From the NCBI GenBank assembly GCA_009760855.2, contig WPIO01000001.1:19619501-19683500 (forward strand): a DNA stretch of 64,000 nucleotides. Reading direction: 5' to 3'. This document shows positions 37,247 through 51,700 of the stretch, piece by piece. The translations under genes and the position numbers were made by a program. The notes under the pieces were generated by a model, which did no database searches, was not told where the DNA came from, and worked only from the letters and a program-made list of their open reading frames with translations. This stretch comes from Cristatella mucedo (Eukaryota; Bryozoa; Phylactolaemata; Cristatellidae). The first letter of the stretch is position 1; every line of letters begins with the position of its first letter.

Positions 37247-40200
37247 GAGGGAGAGGAGGGAGAGAGAGAGAGGAGGGAGAGGGAGAAGAGGGAGCTAGAA
37301 AGGCAGAAAGTTAAAATGGCAGATGAGTAAGCGGAACGGGGGAACAAGAGTGATTGACAAAGAGTGGGGAGAGAGAGAGACACTGGTGCTGACGTGAACA
37401 TAAGGGCGAAGGCCTCTAGACCATAGTACAACATAAAACAAGTTGTGAGACCAAATCAGGTTGAATGCAAAAAAAAGAGATAATGCATGTGTTGAAAACG
37501 GACGTTTGCAACTGTTAGCAGTAAAGCAGGTGCACTAAAACATGCAACACAGCATGCACTTCTGGAGATTGAACAGACATGCTCGAGCTATGGCCCCTAC
37601 TAACACTAAAGTAAAATGTTAACATAGAATTAAGCCATTCTGCTTTTTAAAAGTGCGCTTGGGACAAAAAATGAATGAACGCCGGTGACACGAAAAAACT
37701 TACAGAAATAAAGTGGAAGGCTGGGCTAGGCTGGCATGAGCAATAAAGCTTAGGCTGGCGTGATTCACACGGATCATTGGATCAGAACGACTACTGCTGG
37801 CCAGGCGACGAGCATGGACAATTACCCCATAACTGAGTGCACAACTAGTACAATATGGTTGCCTAGAGCCAGTGTCTTTGCAAAAGGATAATTTAAAATC
37901 TTTTTTATTACTTAGTCATACAAATAAACCAATATCCTCACCATTTCGGGTGATGACAATCGGTAGCTAGGGATTTAATGTATTATGCCAGTGTCTAGTG
38001 CATTCTGCAAGGCTGCTCTTATCCTGGCAATACACAAATTTATAAGTTGCACCTTTGACAACCTGCTTCCAAATCAACCTAGAGCCTACAGCTTTCACTG
38101 AGCTTGCAAAAAGAAACGTGTGCGAATTTCCAGATCTGGCCGGTCACCTTGGCTTCTCAATCTCATAAAAAAATATAAGAATCTTATTGCCTATTATAAT
38201 ATATCTTATATTATAACACACCTACTTAGGACAGCATTTAGTGGGTCCCTGTGATTCGTCCCTGATGTGCTTATGTGTGCCGACACTGTGCATGCTGCCA
38301 CTAACCGCATATGCATGCTAACCCTGTGCATGTCACCCCTAACCATGTTATTCATTTTGTTTGTTTATCAAGCATGATTTTACTCACCATTCAATTGCAT
38401 TTCCCTTTGCAGCAAATGTAAAGCGCCTAGAGAGAGATTTAGTTCTCTCAGGGTACTTTATCAAGTGCATTATTATTATTATTATTATTATTACTGCAAA
38501 GGCCAGAAGACCTACGAAAGGTGAGTTACTGGAGTCAAGATGTGATGTCACAAATGCATCAACCAATTTGGATGTAGTATCTATCCTTGTCTAAGGAGGC
38601 CAAATTTTTGCAGTCGTTCGTTGCTGAAAGTCAGTAAACTTGGCTGGGGAGCTGACGTGGTTATTTATTGAAAGGTTACTTTTGAACAGGACATCCAGAT
38701 TGCATGCAGATGCTACAGGAGATATGCTAGCCGAACCCATTCTGAGGGTTAAGCCTATCAATTTCTGAGTAAAATTAGCAGACCCCGTAAATAATAAGTT
38801 AGTTTTATCGTCATTCAATTTGAGACAGTTTGCTGCCATCCATCCAAGTCCAAATGTCACTAACACATGCTGCAAAGGGAATTAAGAGTTTGAAATTATG
38901 GAAACCATGAGAAAAATCTAAGTACTAATACAGCCGTGTCGATTAGCAATTGGGAGACTATGCAGAAGTTGCTTAAGTTCTTTTGGTCTAGTATTGACCT
39001 CTTCATGAATGGCCTTACAGTAACCTTTTTTGACTGAAGCATACCTAAACAAGACCTGTGGCCAAGGACATTTTTATTGTGTTATTGTAAGTAGGACCAC
39101 AGAATATTATCAATGCATCTCAGATGAAGAAGAAGAGTAGGTATGGGGTCAAGAGGGCTAATCATCTTTTTAGAGCAAAAACTGAACTTCGAGGTGAAGT
39201 CGGTAGTCGCAGGCTTGAATGTGTACACCCAGGTAAAGCCACGAGCAGCTTGTGAAGACTGCAGTGGAGATCCATCCATCCATCCATCCCGTGTGGATGG
39301 ACTCGACCCTTATCTATCTTGCTGATTGAGAAGCCATAGAATCAATCTTCCAGACCGCCACAAGGATGCTGGTTTGGTCTAGCGGTTAAGGTGCTCGCCC
39401 CGACCAAGGTCTGACCGAGGTCGTGGGCTCGAGCCCCGAGGCATGTGTGAAGCGCCTGAATAGAGATTAAGTTCTCTTGGGGCTTGAGTCAATAGAGGCA
39501 TTCAGGGCAGGTCCCTATTTATGGGATGTCTGTAATCTGGCTTTAGAAACGAATTAATAAGACGAGGGGCTATATCAACTACTGCCCAGTCTTTTGAGAT
39601 GAGTGGTAAGTAATTAAGAAGCTGATGAACAACTATATAAATGAATTATATTTAAGGATGACCGGGTAAGGTGCTGACCTGGAAGGGGTCTCGGAGATGG
39701 TTGATGGTCGACATCAGTATTTTTTGTGATTGCACAGTGCAATTCCACTGTTTTTCTTCGAAGCTTGACTTGACTTTAGCTGGGATGGATTTATATAACC
39801 TATGATAGTCTTGATATGCCAGTCGATAAACAGTCATTCCACATCTTTTGTATGCTTTCTCAAGCTTGCTTTTAGTAACCCTAGCTAGTTCTAATTTCTG
39901 CAGTAAACTATGACCATCTGGGTAAGGGCGTACAATGTGCTTATTAAGTAGAACAAAGAATCTGCTAATCGTATGGTAGTTTCATCGGCAAGTGTCACAC
40001 AGCATTCCAATAGTGAGAACAGTTGGGATGGAAGACAGAAAAGATAGGACGAGGAAGATATTTTTTCGGACACCATTGATGTCACGAGTCTTAAGCCTTT
40101 CAGATGGTTTTTTATACAGAAGGAAACATTAAATTGCAGACTGAATGAGAAGTACACGTGGTCAGTTGAACTGGATATGGTAATGAAAGGGGTTGACAGC

Positions 40201-43200
40201 ACCCAATTGCAGGAGAATATGTGATCGAGTGAGTCACCTTTGGTATGAGTGAGGCCATGCACGTGAGCCACCACAGAAAATGAATCAGCTACTATACGAA
40301 TTCGGCAGATAGGGGGTAATTTGGGTCGCAGAAATGAATGGTGCAACACCTAGCACCAGGAAGGGACGATTTCTGGAACACAAAATCGAAATAGGATAAG
40401 AGAACTATCAAATCTAGCTCACAAAGATTTGGAAATATAGTGCACTTGACAATTAACCAGAAATAACTGTGTGAACTGTCATTTAGGCTTGAGATCTGAC
40501 CGTTGAAACCCCATCCAGCTGAAAACGAAACAGGACAAAGGCATTTTTCGAAGAGACTTTTGAAGAGACTTAAATGACCCAAAGTCGACACAGGTGGTGA
40601 CAGTAGCCAGAACCAAATGCCAGACTTTCGGTGTATACGAACTGAAAGTGCGATCACCGAAAGATTTCAATTCAGCACGAGGGACAGTGAGATGGCTGGA
40701 AGCCAATGGTAGCCCGACGGCACACTCGAAGAGCAAGAAAGTCAGATAGACGAGTTCTTTCACATCAACTGTCCTCTCAACGGGATAAACCAGTGATATA
40801 AGAAATAGCTTTCCCATGCTGAGATATCATCAAGGACCAAGCCTCTTATATAATCAAGTAACACAGCGAGTCATTAGGGCAGCCAGCATCCATTATATGA
40901 CCAGGGAAGAAACAGCTACTGCTTCCTTGGCGAATGGAAAAAAGAAGGTGCACTGCATTCTGCTTTCTCTAAACACACAGAAATATAAGCATGCTAATAA
41001 TAAAAAATACTAGCTAATTTAACAGCAAAAGAACAAATAAATATAACTCATTTGTTTAGTGCCCCAAGAGAACTTAATCTCTATTCAGGCACTTCACATA
41101 TGCCTCGGGGCTCGAGCTCACGACCTGGCAGGCACCCTACCAGGCAGTGCCGTCGATTTTAAGGTCCTGACACTCACGTTCCTTGATTCTCTTCCTGTAT
41201 CGTAACTATCTTTCAATACTTCCTGCTCGCCCCTTGTACAATCCAGTCACCTGTCTCTGGTAGCTTAGCTGTGCCTATAATAATAGTAATATTAATAAAT
41301 CTGCTATATTGCATCCTATGAGAACTAGAACTTCTTCCGTCACAAACAATGTACCTATGCACACAAGGAAATGTCAATCGATCAGTGTTAACAGGTGCAA
41401 TTTCAGCACGCCTACCCACAAAAGGACAATTCACACGGACGAAACAAATGCTGTGAGAAGTAGGCTGGTTTATGTTGGTTGTCAAGTCAGCAGATGTCGT
41501 GACATTAATCGGTAGTGAGCTCCGGGCTCTAGGAACATACCAACTGAAGGCACCATATCTAGAAGACTTGGGGTTCGTTCGAGACGAAGGTAAATGACTT
41601 GAGTTAAAAGAGCGAGCAGTACGATGGGATGCTTGATTAGGAAGAAATCCAGATAGGTAGGATAGGAGTTAGACAATGAAGGGCCTGAAAGTGAGGTATG
41701 AGCTAGACGATGAAGAGAAAATATGGAGAAATGTGTCCTACAATCAAATAAAAGTTTACTATACCTTTCAAAAGATAAACTTGTTAAAAATGTGATCGGA
41801 AATTTACATGATCTCCACATAAAATGGAAAATGATTCGGAAGACCATGTCTAACCCGGAAGTAAACCGGAATAAAATACTAGCTGATTTGACAGCCTCTT
41901 TTTGTGTAGCGACAGAAGAGCTTTGACGGCTATCACCACCGCTTGCAGTGGCGATAAAGGATCGCCCACCACAGGATTCGAACCCACGACCTCGGGGCCG
42001 AGGTCGTGAAAAGCAACCGCCTTACCTAGTGAGCCATTACGGCTAACAAAGCTATACTTATGCAACCAAAACCAGAAATAAAATAACGTGATTATGTATA
42101 AGCAGAGCTGAATGCACATACAAAATTTCACAATTGATCCTTTACATATTGGCCAAGTTATGGAATTGACGAGGCACAGAGCTACACTATAAAATAAGCT
42201 CTTTAAAAGTCATAAGCATGTAGTGCGACAAACTGCAAATATAGACCTCAGTGTACCAAGGTTCAACAAGTTAGGACACAAGTCGTATATAATGCAGATC
42301 GGTAAATAGTTGCGGATATATTTTTTCTGGTTTAAATCAAGGTTAGACATGGTTTGCTTAATCATTTTCCCTTTTGTGTGGAAATCTATCAAACTTGCGA
42401 TCCCATTTCTAATATGTTTGCTTCATGAAAAGAACCCTGACCAAATTTTCAATTGTTGCACCAATTTTCTCTGTATTTTCTTGACATTTGCCCTAAAATA
42501 AACAATTTTGCAATAACATTCCAGAACTAGAGGTCAAACCACAAGTGAGTGCTTGGTCTTGACCTCACTTCAACAGCTGTCTGAATTTTGAAAAAAATGC
42601 AACCAAAAGATTGCCTGCTCATCATCTTTTCACATTTGGAGCATTGCTAAAAATAGAAAAAGGAAGTAACCCCTCCTTCACCCCACTATACCAACACTAA
42701 CAGCCTGCTGGTCAATTTGCATGCAGATCTTAGTTGGATTACTTAATACAACTGAATTTCTTTTAACTTAGAAACAAAACTCTGGGCCAAATTCAGAGCC
42801 GGGCCTTGTACAGCCATGTAAGCCAAGAAGTCTAACTGAGACATGAGGACGGTCGAGATGGTGAGATGTGCAGACGCGAGACAGAAAGAAAGAGCCATTG
42901 AGCGTAGTAGCGAAGAAGGCATCATCACTAAGCAAGAACTGTGGACGTGAGTTTCACAGTCTATGACTCAAGCATCTGCTGCAGCAATTTTTTTTAGTGA
43001 ATGGAGTGGACAGCTGGTGTAGTGTCCTGTGGGGACTAGAGGGGCTGAGGAGGCAGAAACAAATGAGCTGAGCAGATAGATCCGGAGGTGCTAAGCTGCA
43101 GCGTGGCTTGCAGATCAAAACTCAAATTTTGCTATGTATCCTCTTGCAGACCGGAAATTAAGGCAGCTCCTTTAGCAAAGAGAATATGTGATTAAATTTG

Positions 43201-45702
43201 TGGATTTTAAGACCAATATAGCAACCATCTTTAGAGCCAACAGCTAAAGCCTAATGGCTATTTTCGGCAGCCCAACCAAAGGAAAGGTAAAATAAAAGTA
43301 AAAAAGCCAACGTTAGCTGATTCAACAGCCTCGTTTATATAGCAGCAGAAGAGCTTTATTTGCAATTGCACTCGCTTGCAGTGATCAATAAAGAATGCCC
43401 TACTGCAGGACTCTCACCCGCAACCTGGGTAGTGAGGTTCGAGCACCACATTAGGATAGTCTAGCCTAGTGAGAAGCAGGAACCGGGTACAATCTTTAGC
43501 TAGCTATTCAGGCAAGTATTCCCTGATCGTAGACAAAAATAACTGTGACGACAAGCTGGGAAAGCAGCTTTCAAAGTAAAGCTTGTATACACCAGGCGGA
43601 GTCTAAGACCGCAACCAAATTATTTATACCAGCCGAACATTGAGGGCTTCCTGTGAGGAGGATTTGGTTTGCCAGCACTTAGCTTTTATAAATTGGCCAC
43701 CATCAGGGACAGGATGCATATGGGGCAGTCATTCCGTTCAAAATCAAGTGCCACAGCTCAATTTGAAGGCTTGAATGACAAAGGCAGCTGGCTGCAGTAG
43801 GCCCAGCAGTAAAAGGATCTAAACTGTCCTCCACAGAGACATTGCATAAGCAGAGAGAACTGCAACGAAATGAGGACAGATCCGGGTGATACCCCAAGGC
43901 TTCTTGCGGGTGCAAATGCAATAAGGACTAGACACGGTCAGATATGTACGATCCAAACATGCTGGAGCCTCCTTTCTATAGACGAAACATAAGGATAAGA
44001 TCGGAAGCATCGAGTTCAAGTGCTGGCAAAGGCATGAGCAATAGCTAACACCCAGCTGTGCAGTCATTGATGAAATAAAGCTCTATCTGCTCATGTCATG
44101 CAGCTGTCTTCGGTCGTGTGAGCTTCCCACTAATCCACTGTGCATGCTGGCTGCAGTTCACAAACGTAACCACTGCCAAGAGGTTGCCACGAGCTCTGGA
44201 GGGTGATGGCTTACTGCTGAATACTGCCCCTATCGGGTTATAGGCGCACTTAGAGATCTGACTGGGATTAAGGGACTCAACCGACAGTGCAAGTCAACTA
44301 AAAGTAACTTTCACGAAAACACAGAGCCACCAAAGAAAAAATATTGGCTGATTTAACAGCTTCATTTGTATACCGGTAAAAGAGCCTTAATGGCTATAAT
44401 CACTGCTTGCAGTTGACAATATAGGATCGCTCACTGAAGAATTCAAACTCACGACCTAGGTCGTGAAAAGCGAGCACCTTATCTCCTGGGCTATCACGGC
44501 CCTTGAGGAGGGCAGCTTGGGTCGGCCATTTTCTACACCAAAGCAGACCTGTAGGGGTGTGCTTTGCCACTCGAACAAAACATGCATGGCAGAGTCTTCG
44601 AGACAGCACTCCGACTTTAACTGTTCGTAGTGGGAAAAGTTAACAAAGGGCATAGTCAAAGGCTAAGGAGCACACTGCCAAACAAAGAATGGCAGAAAGT
44701 TGATACCCTTGTGAAGTCATACACATCTTTCTTGCACGGCTCCCGGGCTACAATGCTGAAGTGCTTGCAACTGATATTAGATGATGGACTGTGCAAAGGC
44801 ATACACTCACTGTTAGTGATGGACTCGGTGTGGCCAGACGCAGCAAGCAAATAAAAGACTAAAGCCAAATTTAAAGAATGCAGCTGATTGAGAGAGAAAA
44901 AATAGGAAATCCTAGCGAGCATGGGTCAGTCGAAAACCTTTGCACCTGCACATGCCGCAGCACAGCCTGACGCTTCACCGACAAGCTGGTGAAGCTTCAG
45001 GCTGGTCACCGGGTTCAACATCAAAGATTTCAAGGCAACACTTTACTTTACTTCACTTGCACGAGCTATGCTGGCTGCATTAACACGGCTGCCGACAAGC
45101 ATAGGTGGCCGTTCGGTGTGTGACATGTGGAGCAAAGGTAAACCCATATTATGAAGTAGCGCGCACACGGCAGCCACTTGCCGATTGGGTCGATCCATAC
45201 AGCCACGTCATCTTCATTTAGCTCGACGTCGAGGTGCTGCAAAGCATCGGGCATCTCGAAGTGAACAGTCTCGTGAGCAGCTGCCGCCAGAGCAGCTGCA
45301 CTTGCTTCATCTTGAAGGATCAGAGCTGCAATGACGACCATCTATCATGAACTGATCAAGTCAATACGTGGTCCGACATGATCGTACCACAGCAAAGCAT
45401 TATAAAAACAACAAAAGACAGTCTTCCAGAGAAAAGAGGCAGGTAGCCATCTTAGACGACAAACATATTAACTGCTATTAGCAGCATTTTTACAAGTAAA
45501 AAGCCAAAACAGTCACTAGAACCAGGTGACCATAGATGCACTACCCGGGCACCAATAAGCAAGAAAATATATCCCTACATGCTCGTGCACGCCAATATAT
45601 ATATGTGTGTGTGTGTGTGTGTGTTTTAATATATAATAATATATATTATGTTTACACCTACATCCACATGCGCATGCACACACATGTCCATATCGGCGAT
45701 GT

Positions 45703-45739
<37 letters not shown>

Positions 45740-48700
45740 TGGATCGGCATTGCCAACAGTCTTCTTGCACTCGTCCATTCTCCAGTGCTCCGGGAACTGC
45801 TATGGTGCCACTGCTTGTGGGCACTTCCTGCCGCCCTGGGCACTTCCTGCCGCCCTGAGGTGGTTTGGTGGAGAATACCTTTTTTTCTCTCTCGAAGTAC
45901 TCGCACACATGCACATTCGCTTGCCAGCACTCACACACACACACACATACACACGCGCACGCACACACCTGCCAGCATACACCCAAACACAAGCACGCAC
46001 CCGAACACCACAAGTTCACACACAGGAGTAGCCAGCAACAAGTCAAGAATGGAGCCCAGCCTGAAGCTTGCCTAAGACCACCGATTATAAGGAGGGCGGC
46101 TACGCCAACTGAAAAAAAAAACATTCAGGTTAGATGGAGAGGCCAAGCTCTTCTGGCCCCGCCCCAGTGTCCTTTCACCCACGCATGCATGCACATGTGC
46201 ACACCAACGCCCTTAATCATTAATCATGCACGCCCACAAGCAGGCACACGTGGAGATGTCAACAATTTCACATCGGTTTAATAAAGCTTGGTGTTGATGG
46301 GCAATGCAATGCAGGGCAACTTAATATGCCGCCACTGATAGTAAACAGCTTGTTTACAAAGACACTGGGGCCTTCTAAAAGCTGCTTTGGTCCACAGATT
46401 AAAATTGGCGATGGCTGGAACTTCATTAGTGATGCCTGCCAGGCCCAGACTCTAGAGTACACAGAGCAGCTATCAGCCAGCACAAGAAGTAGCTTTTTGT
46501 TTAAAATGTCCTATTGCCTAAGCTCATGGAACATCCAATATCATAGCAGCCCCTTGCCGCGACAGCCGACCGAGGGCATCAACAACTCCTGGCAGGGCAG
46601 CAACCTTCCTACTTCATATAGACCACACACTTTGAGCAGAGCACCGACACTAAGCAGCATGCCACACTGAATGACAATTTCTCATACCGTGTGTGCAATG
46701 TTACTGAAGATGCTACTCTCTTAGCTAGATCTTGGCTAGTGAGCTCTCCAAAAGCATAGATTTAAAAATAAACACCTTCCTCCATTCCTAGAAAAAATAA
46801 CCTCTGGACACTTTGAGTGGTCTTGAGCTTCCAAGGACAAAAACATTCCTTTAGTAATGCTCGCAATAACCTTAATATTTCATAAGGTCAGTAAAGGTAT
46901 GCATGAGATATAATTCAATGCATATATACTGCTCACCCAAGAGGACACTTGCAAAAACAGAGCTTAAGGCCTATTGGAAAGATTTGAACTGCAAAAACTC
47001 GGTGGACTAGACAGGTTGTGACCTGCCATATCTGGACTTCTCGTAAAGCGAACAGCACACCATCTACCAGCCGACTCATCCTTTAGGGACTCGGTCTGCT
47101 AGCGTGACTCACATTGAGGGGATGGGGTATGTACCACCGGCTTTTCGGAAACTCTGCACCCATACCTCGTACAAATCTCAAAACCATTGGTGACCGTGCA
47201 TTTAGTTCGTATGCTCCCAAAGCCTGGAACTCACTTCCAACTTGCGTCACGACATCCCCTGACTCGACCATATTTAAAAAGAAACTAAAAACAATCTTTT
47301 TATTACAGCGTTTGGTTGCATTTTTGCATTGCTGTCCACTCCATTCGCTAAAAAGATTGCTGCAGCAGATGCTGTGAGTCACAGACTATGGAACTCACCG
47401 TGTGACTCGTCCCTTATATGCTTATGGGTGCTGACACTGTGCATGCTACCACTAACTAAACTAGCATGCTGACCCTCTGCATGTCACCCCCTAACTATGT
47501 TATTCTTGTTGTTTACTTTGTGCTACCATGCTACCATTAATCATTCGATTGTGCTTCCTTTGCTGCAAATGTAAAGTGCTTAAACAGAGACTGGGTTCTC
47601 TGGAGGTGTTATATCAAATTTGTTATTATGTTACTATTTATATTAGTATACTATATTACTATATTATTATATTATTTTACTATATTATATTAGTATTTAT
47701 ATTATTATTACTGCCGACAGTTTCACAAAGATGGCTACATACTTTCTCTCACTGAATGACGATGACATCAAATTATTAAGTTACAAAACAAACTAGTGAC
47801 TGAGTAATTGGAAAGCCTGTCCTTCAAAATTGGCTCAGCAAGCATATATTACGTAGCCTCTGAACAGAATCTGGGTGCCTTCGGCTCAAATGACTTGGCA
47901 GGTCGTCTTGGAAGTGCAACAAGACACTTACAGTTGTACTATAACTCAGCAGCTAGGTTTGCCTGCCATAAAAGTAGCAACTGCCACATTAAACCAGTTC
48001 TCACCGACTTGTCTTAGCTCCCATCAAGCAAGGTGTATGTAATGTAATGTATTGTAATGTATCTCCGTCTGTAACTCCACAAAGTCATAAAGACCATGTG
48101 GGTGTTAAGCAGGAGAGTTTTGTGTAGCCCACTCACAGCCTAAGCGGCTTTCGGTACGCATTCGGTAGCCAACAGACTTCGTCTCACGCAACAAAGAGAA
48201 AGTGGGAAGCATAGCAGAGCTAGGAGAGCAGTTGAGGTAGTGAGTAGCATAGAAGTAGCAGTTTAGGACCACTGAAAAGAATGAGCCAAAGTCGGCAGTG
48301 GGAGAGTAGTTGTCGTTGCGTAAGAATTGTGGAAGCGAGTTCAACAGTCTAGAACCTGCAGAGCTAAAGCTTCTGTCGCCAACTGCCTTTAAGCGGAGGA
48401 ATGGAACAGCTAATTGATTGTCCACACAGGACCTGAGGGCGCGAACAGGCTGAAACTGATGCAGCAGTTCAGCTACGTATGAAGGAGCCAAGCCGTGGCG
48501 GGCCTTGTGGGTCAGCGTAAGAACTTTGCTCTGTATCCGTTGCTCAACCGGCATCCATCCTAGCTCTTTTAGCAAAGGAGACACGTGCTCAAACCTCTGG
48601 GATTTGAAGACTAGCCTTGCAGCCATATTCATAGCCAGCTGCAGTGGCCTAGTTACTTTCTTTGGTAGCCCAGCCAAAAGGGAACTACAACAATCAAGCC

Positions 48701-51700
48701 GAGACAGAACTAAGGAGCTAGTTCAATTTTTTACAAGCCACTGTGGAAGACAGCTCCTAATCTTGGAAAGGGATCGGACGTGATGGCTTGCAGTAGAAGC
48801 AGTCTTCTGAATGAAGCTTTTGAAATTACGGCAGCTGTCGAACACGACACCTAAATTTCGAACACGTGGTGATGGTCGCACAATAGCGTGACCTATTAGA
48901 ACAGCAAAGCATTTTAATCCAGCCACACGTTTAGGGTGTCCTATGAGCAGCAGTTCGGTTTCTTATCATCATTTTATTTCAGAAAGTTCTCCGACATGCA
49001 GGATCGAATATCGGCAAGGCAAGCATTCAGTTTCTCAGTTGCTGCAGCAGATTCCGACGGTTTGAATGACAAATACAACTGAGTATCATCAGCATAAAAG
49101 GGATATCCTATTCCATGGGCCTTAATCACTTTTCCCAGAGGTTGTGTATAAATGGAGAACAGCAAGGAACCGAGTACAGACCCTTGAGGGACTCCACATG
49201 TGAACATTCTCGTGTGTGAGACCTGACCCCCACACGACACGGATTGAACACGATCAGACAAGTACGATTTAAACCACGCCAGTGCTTCGTCTGCCAGACC
49301 GATCGTTGTTCTCATTGGCTCAAGCAGAACATCGTGATCAATGGTGTCGAAGGCAGCAGACAGATCTAGCAGAGCTAGGGTAGTGACATTCCAGTCGTCG
49401 TTGCCACGTAGAATGTCATCGTTTACACGGAGGAGAGCAGCTTCAGTGGATTGCTGCCTATTGAACCCTGATTGAAATGTTTCTGCCATTTCATTATTTT
49501 CAATATGTTCAACCAGTTGCTTAGCAACAATTTTTTCAAAAATCTTTGACAAAAAAGGAAGAAGGGAAACTGGGCGATAGTTTACAAGGACCTCTGTATC
49601 TAATCCAGCTTTTTAAGTATGGGTCGAATGATTGCCGATTTGAAGGACTTGGGGACGACCCCCTTTCCCAGAGAAGCATTAAAAATCTTGGTTATGGCAA
49701 GGCTAAGTTGGTCTGCTAGTGAAGAGCACAGAGGCACAGAAGGTGTGTGACACTTTTAGGTTTTTTAGTTTTTACTTTATTCTCTTACTCCAGCTCAACA
49801 GCTCGAAATACTTATTAACCAGCCTTTGCAACATACCAAATGCTCTTCAAACTCGAGTAATTTAGTAGCACCTCTAACTAAAATGTCAAAATTCTTTTGA
49901 GACCATTTCATCTGTTAATATGCTCCCGAAGCCTACAGCTTACTAGCGACTGAATTTACGATTTCAATTGACGCCGAGAGATTTAAAAAGAGGCTAAAGC
50001 CAATTTGCTGCTCAAAAGATTTGCTGTGAGAATCGTCCTTTGCATACTTAAGCATGCTGAAATTGGGTATCCTATCACTAAACCATTGACATGCTTTCTT
50101 TGCAGCAAATGCCAAATGCCTAGAAAGACATTTAGTTCTCTAAGAACACTATACAAATGATGTCGATTTAGTTCTCTTGGAGCACTATACAAATACAAAT
50201 ACAAATGAATCATGTCTAATAAAAACTATCACAAAAATGTGGTAGCACTAGAGACAGCATGCTAAAAATAAGAACATATATTCAATCTTGCACTTGCTAC
50301 TACAGACATGCTTCGGTGCCATACCTAGTGCAACAGCAGTTGCTCTCTGGTCTGCAGATATCTCGAGGCTGTACGCTAGTCCATCTGCCGACGACCCAAA
50401 GGTGCAATCTTCTTCACCAAACACTCGCCCTTTAAGGGACGGAAACTGAAACAAAGGACCGCGACCTTGCTTAGGCGCACACACGACATAGTACTTGTAG
50501 GTTCAGCTAGCACCTGTAAATGGGCAAACATCAACTTGGTCCATTGCACGGGCACCATGCCACTTGCCCAACATGGCCTCAGGCAAACTTACAGCGGTTC
50601 TAGAGGCAGCCAGCCGGAGCTAGCAACACAATTTCCAGTGGAAGTCTGATTGATGATCCAGATATTTAGGTCGAGTGGTTCTTGTGCATACTGCCACTAA
50701 CCACACTTGCGTGCTGACCCTGTGCATGTCATTCCTAACCATGTTATTCATGTCGTCTATCAAGCATATGACTCACCATTCAATCGCGGTTTCCTTTGCA
50801 GCACATGTAAAGCACCTAGAGAGAGATTGAGTTCTCTGAGGGCGCTTTATCAATCGCATTGTTGTTATTAGTGTCTCAAATAGCAGGTAAGAAGGCACGG
50901 CCTTCCGAATAACCACGGTGGGGCTATCACGCTGCATCACCACACAGCAACATCTATAGAATTTAACAGCCAGACTCCAGCGTGCAGACTATCTTATGCT
51001 CAGCAGGGATACTGCCTGCTATCCCTCGAGCTCACACTCATCGCCACCTGTCTGTCCACTTACTGGGGCACCGTAGGAAAAAGTACCCAAAATATCAATT
51101 CTACAGGTCAGAATACCGCTCTGCCTACATGTGTCAGCATACTAGGTGTATGTCTCACATCACTTTCAAACGGTGACACTTGCTCTGAACTTGTGGTTTA
51201 TTTTCATTTTGGCAGCACCTGGTATCAATGAGCCCTTCAAGAACAGACCGGCTGCCATCGAGCCAGCATACGTCGACAAAAGTGCTGCAAGTGTGCAAAC
51301 ACTTGATGCACACGCACCTGACTACAGCTGCACCTGATCTCAGCATCTCCTTAACAATTAACCATAGCAGCACGAAATCTAAACACCGCCTTTACAAAGT
51401 GAAATCAGCCAACGTCACTGTGCTTATGCATGCTGACATTGTGCATGCTGCCACTAACCATGTTTGCATGCTGACTGTGCATATCCCCTCTAACCATGTT
51501 ATGCATGTGGTCATTGAGCATGCTACCACTAACCATTCGATCATGCTTCCTTTTTAGCAAATGTAAAGTGCCTAGACAGAGATTGAGTTATCTAGGGGCA
51601 CTACAAAAGATGTATTACTATTACTGTAATCCCAGTCCCGACTCACATCAATTCACTTTTTACTTTACCATACATGAATACCAACTTGCCCATGGCAGAC

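Noticed and set aside
36504..37434. Ser/Leu-rich minus-strand proteins
   Set aside because: They arise from the GA-rich tract in INPP1 intron 3.
44630..44854. Small plus-strand gene inside INPP1 intron 3
   Set aside because: A 74-codon frame with no recognised motif, no supporting exons and a Met-rich but ordinary composition.
45536..46281. Long overlapping frames on both strands (127-179 codons)
   Set aside because: Low-complexity frames over TG, GA and CA repeats. No splice context, no recognised domain.
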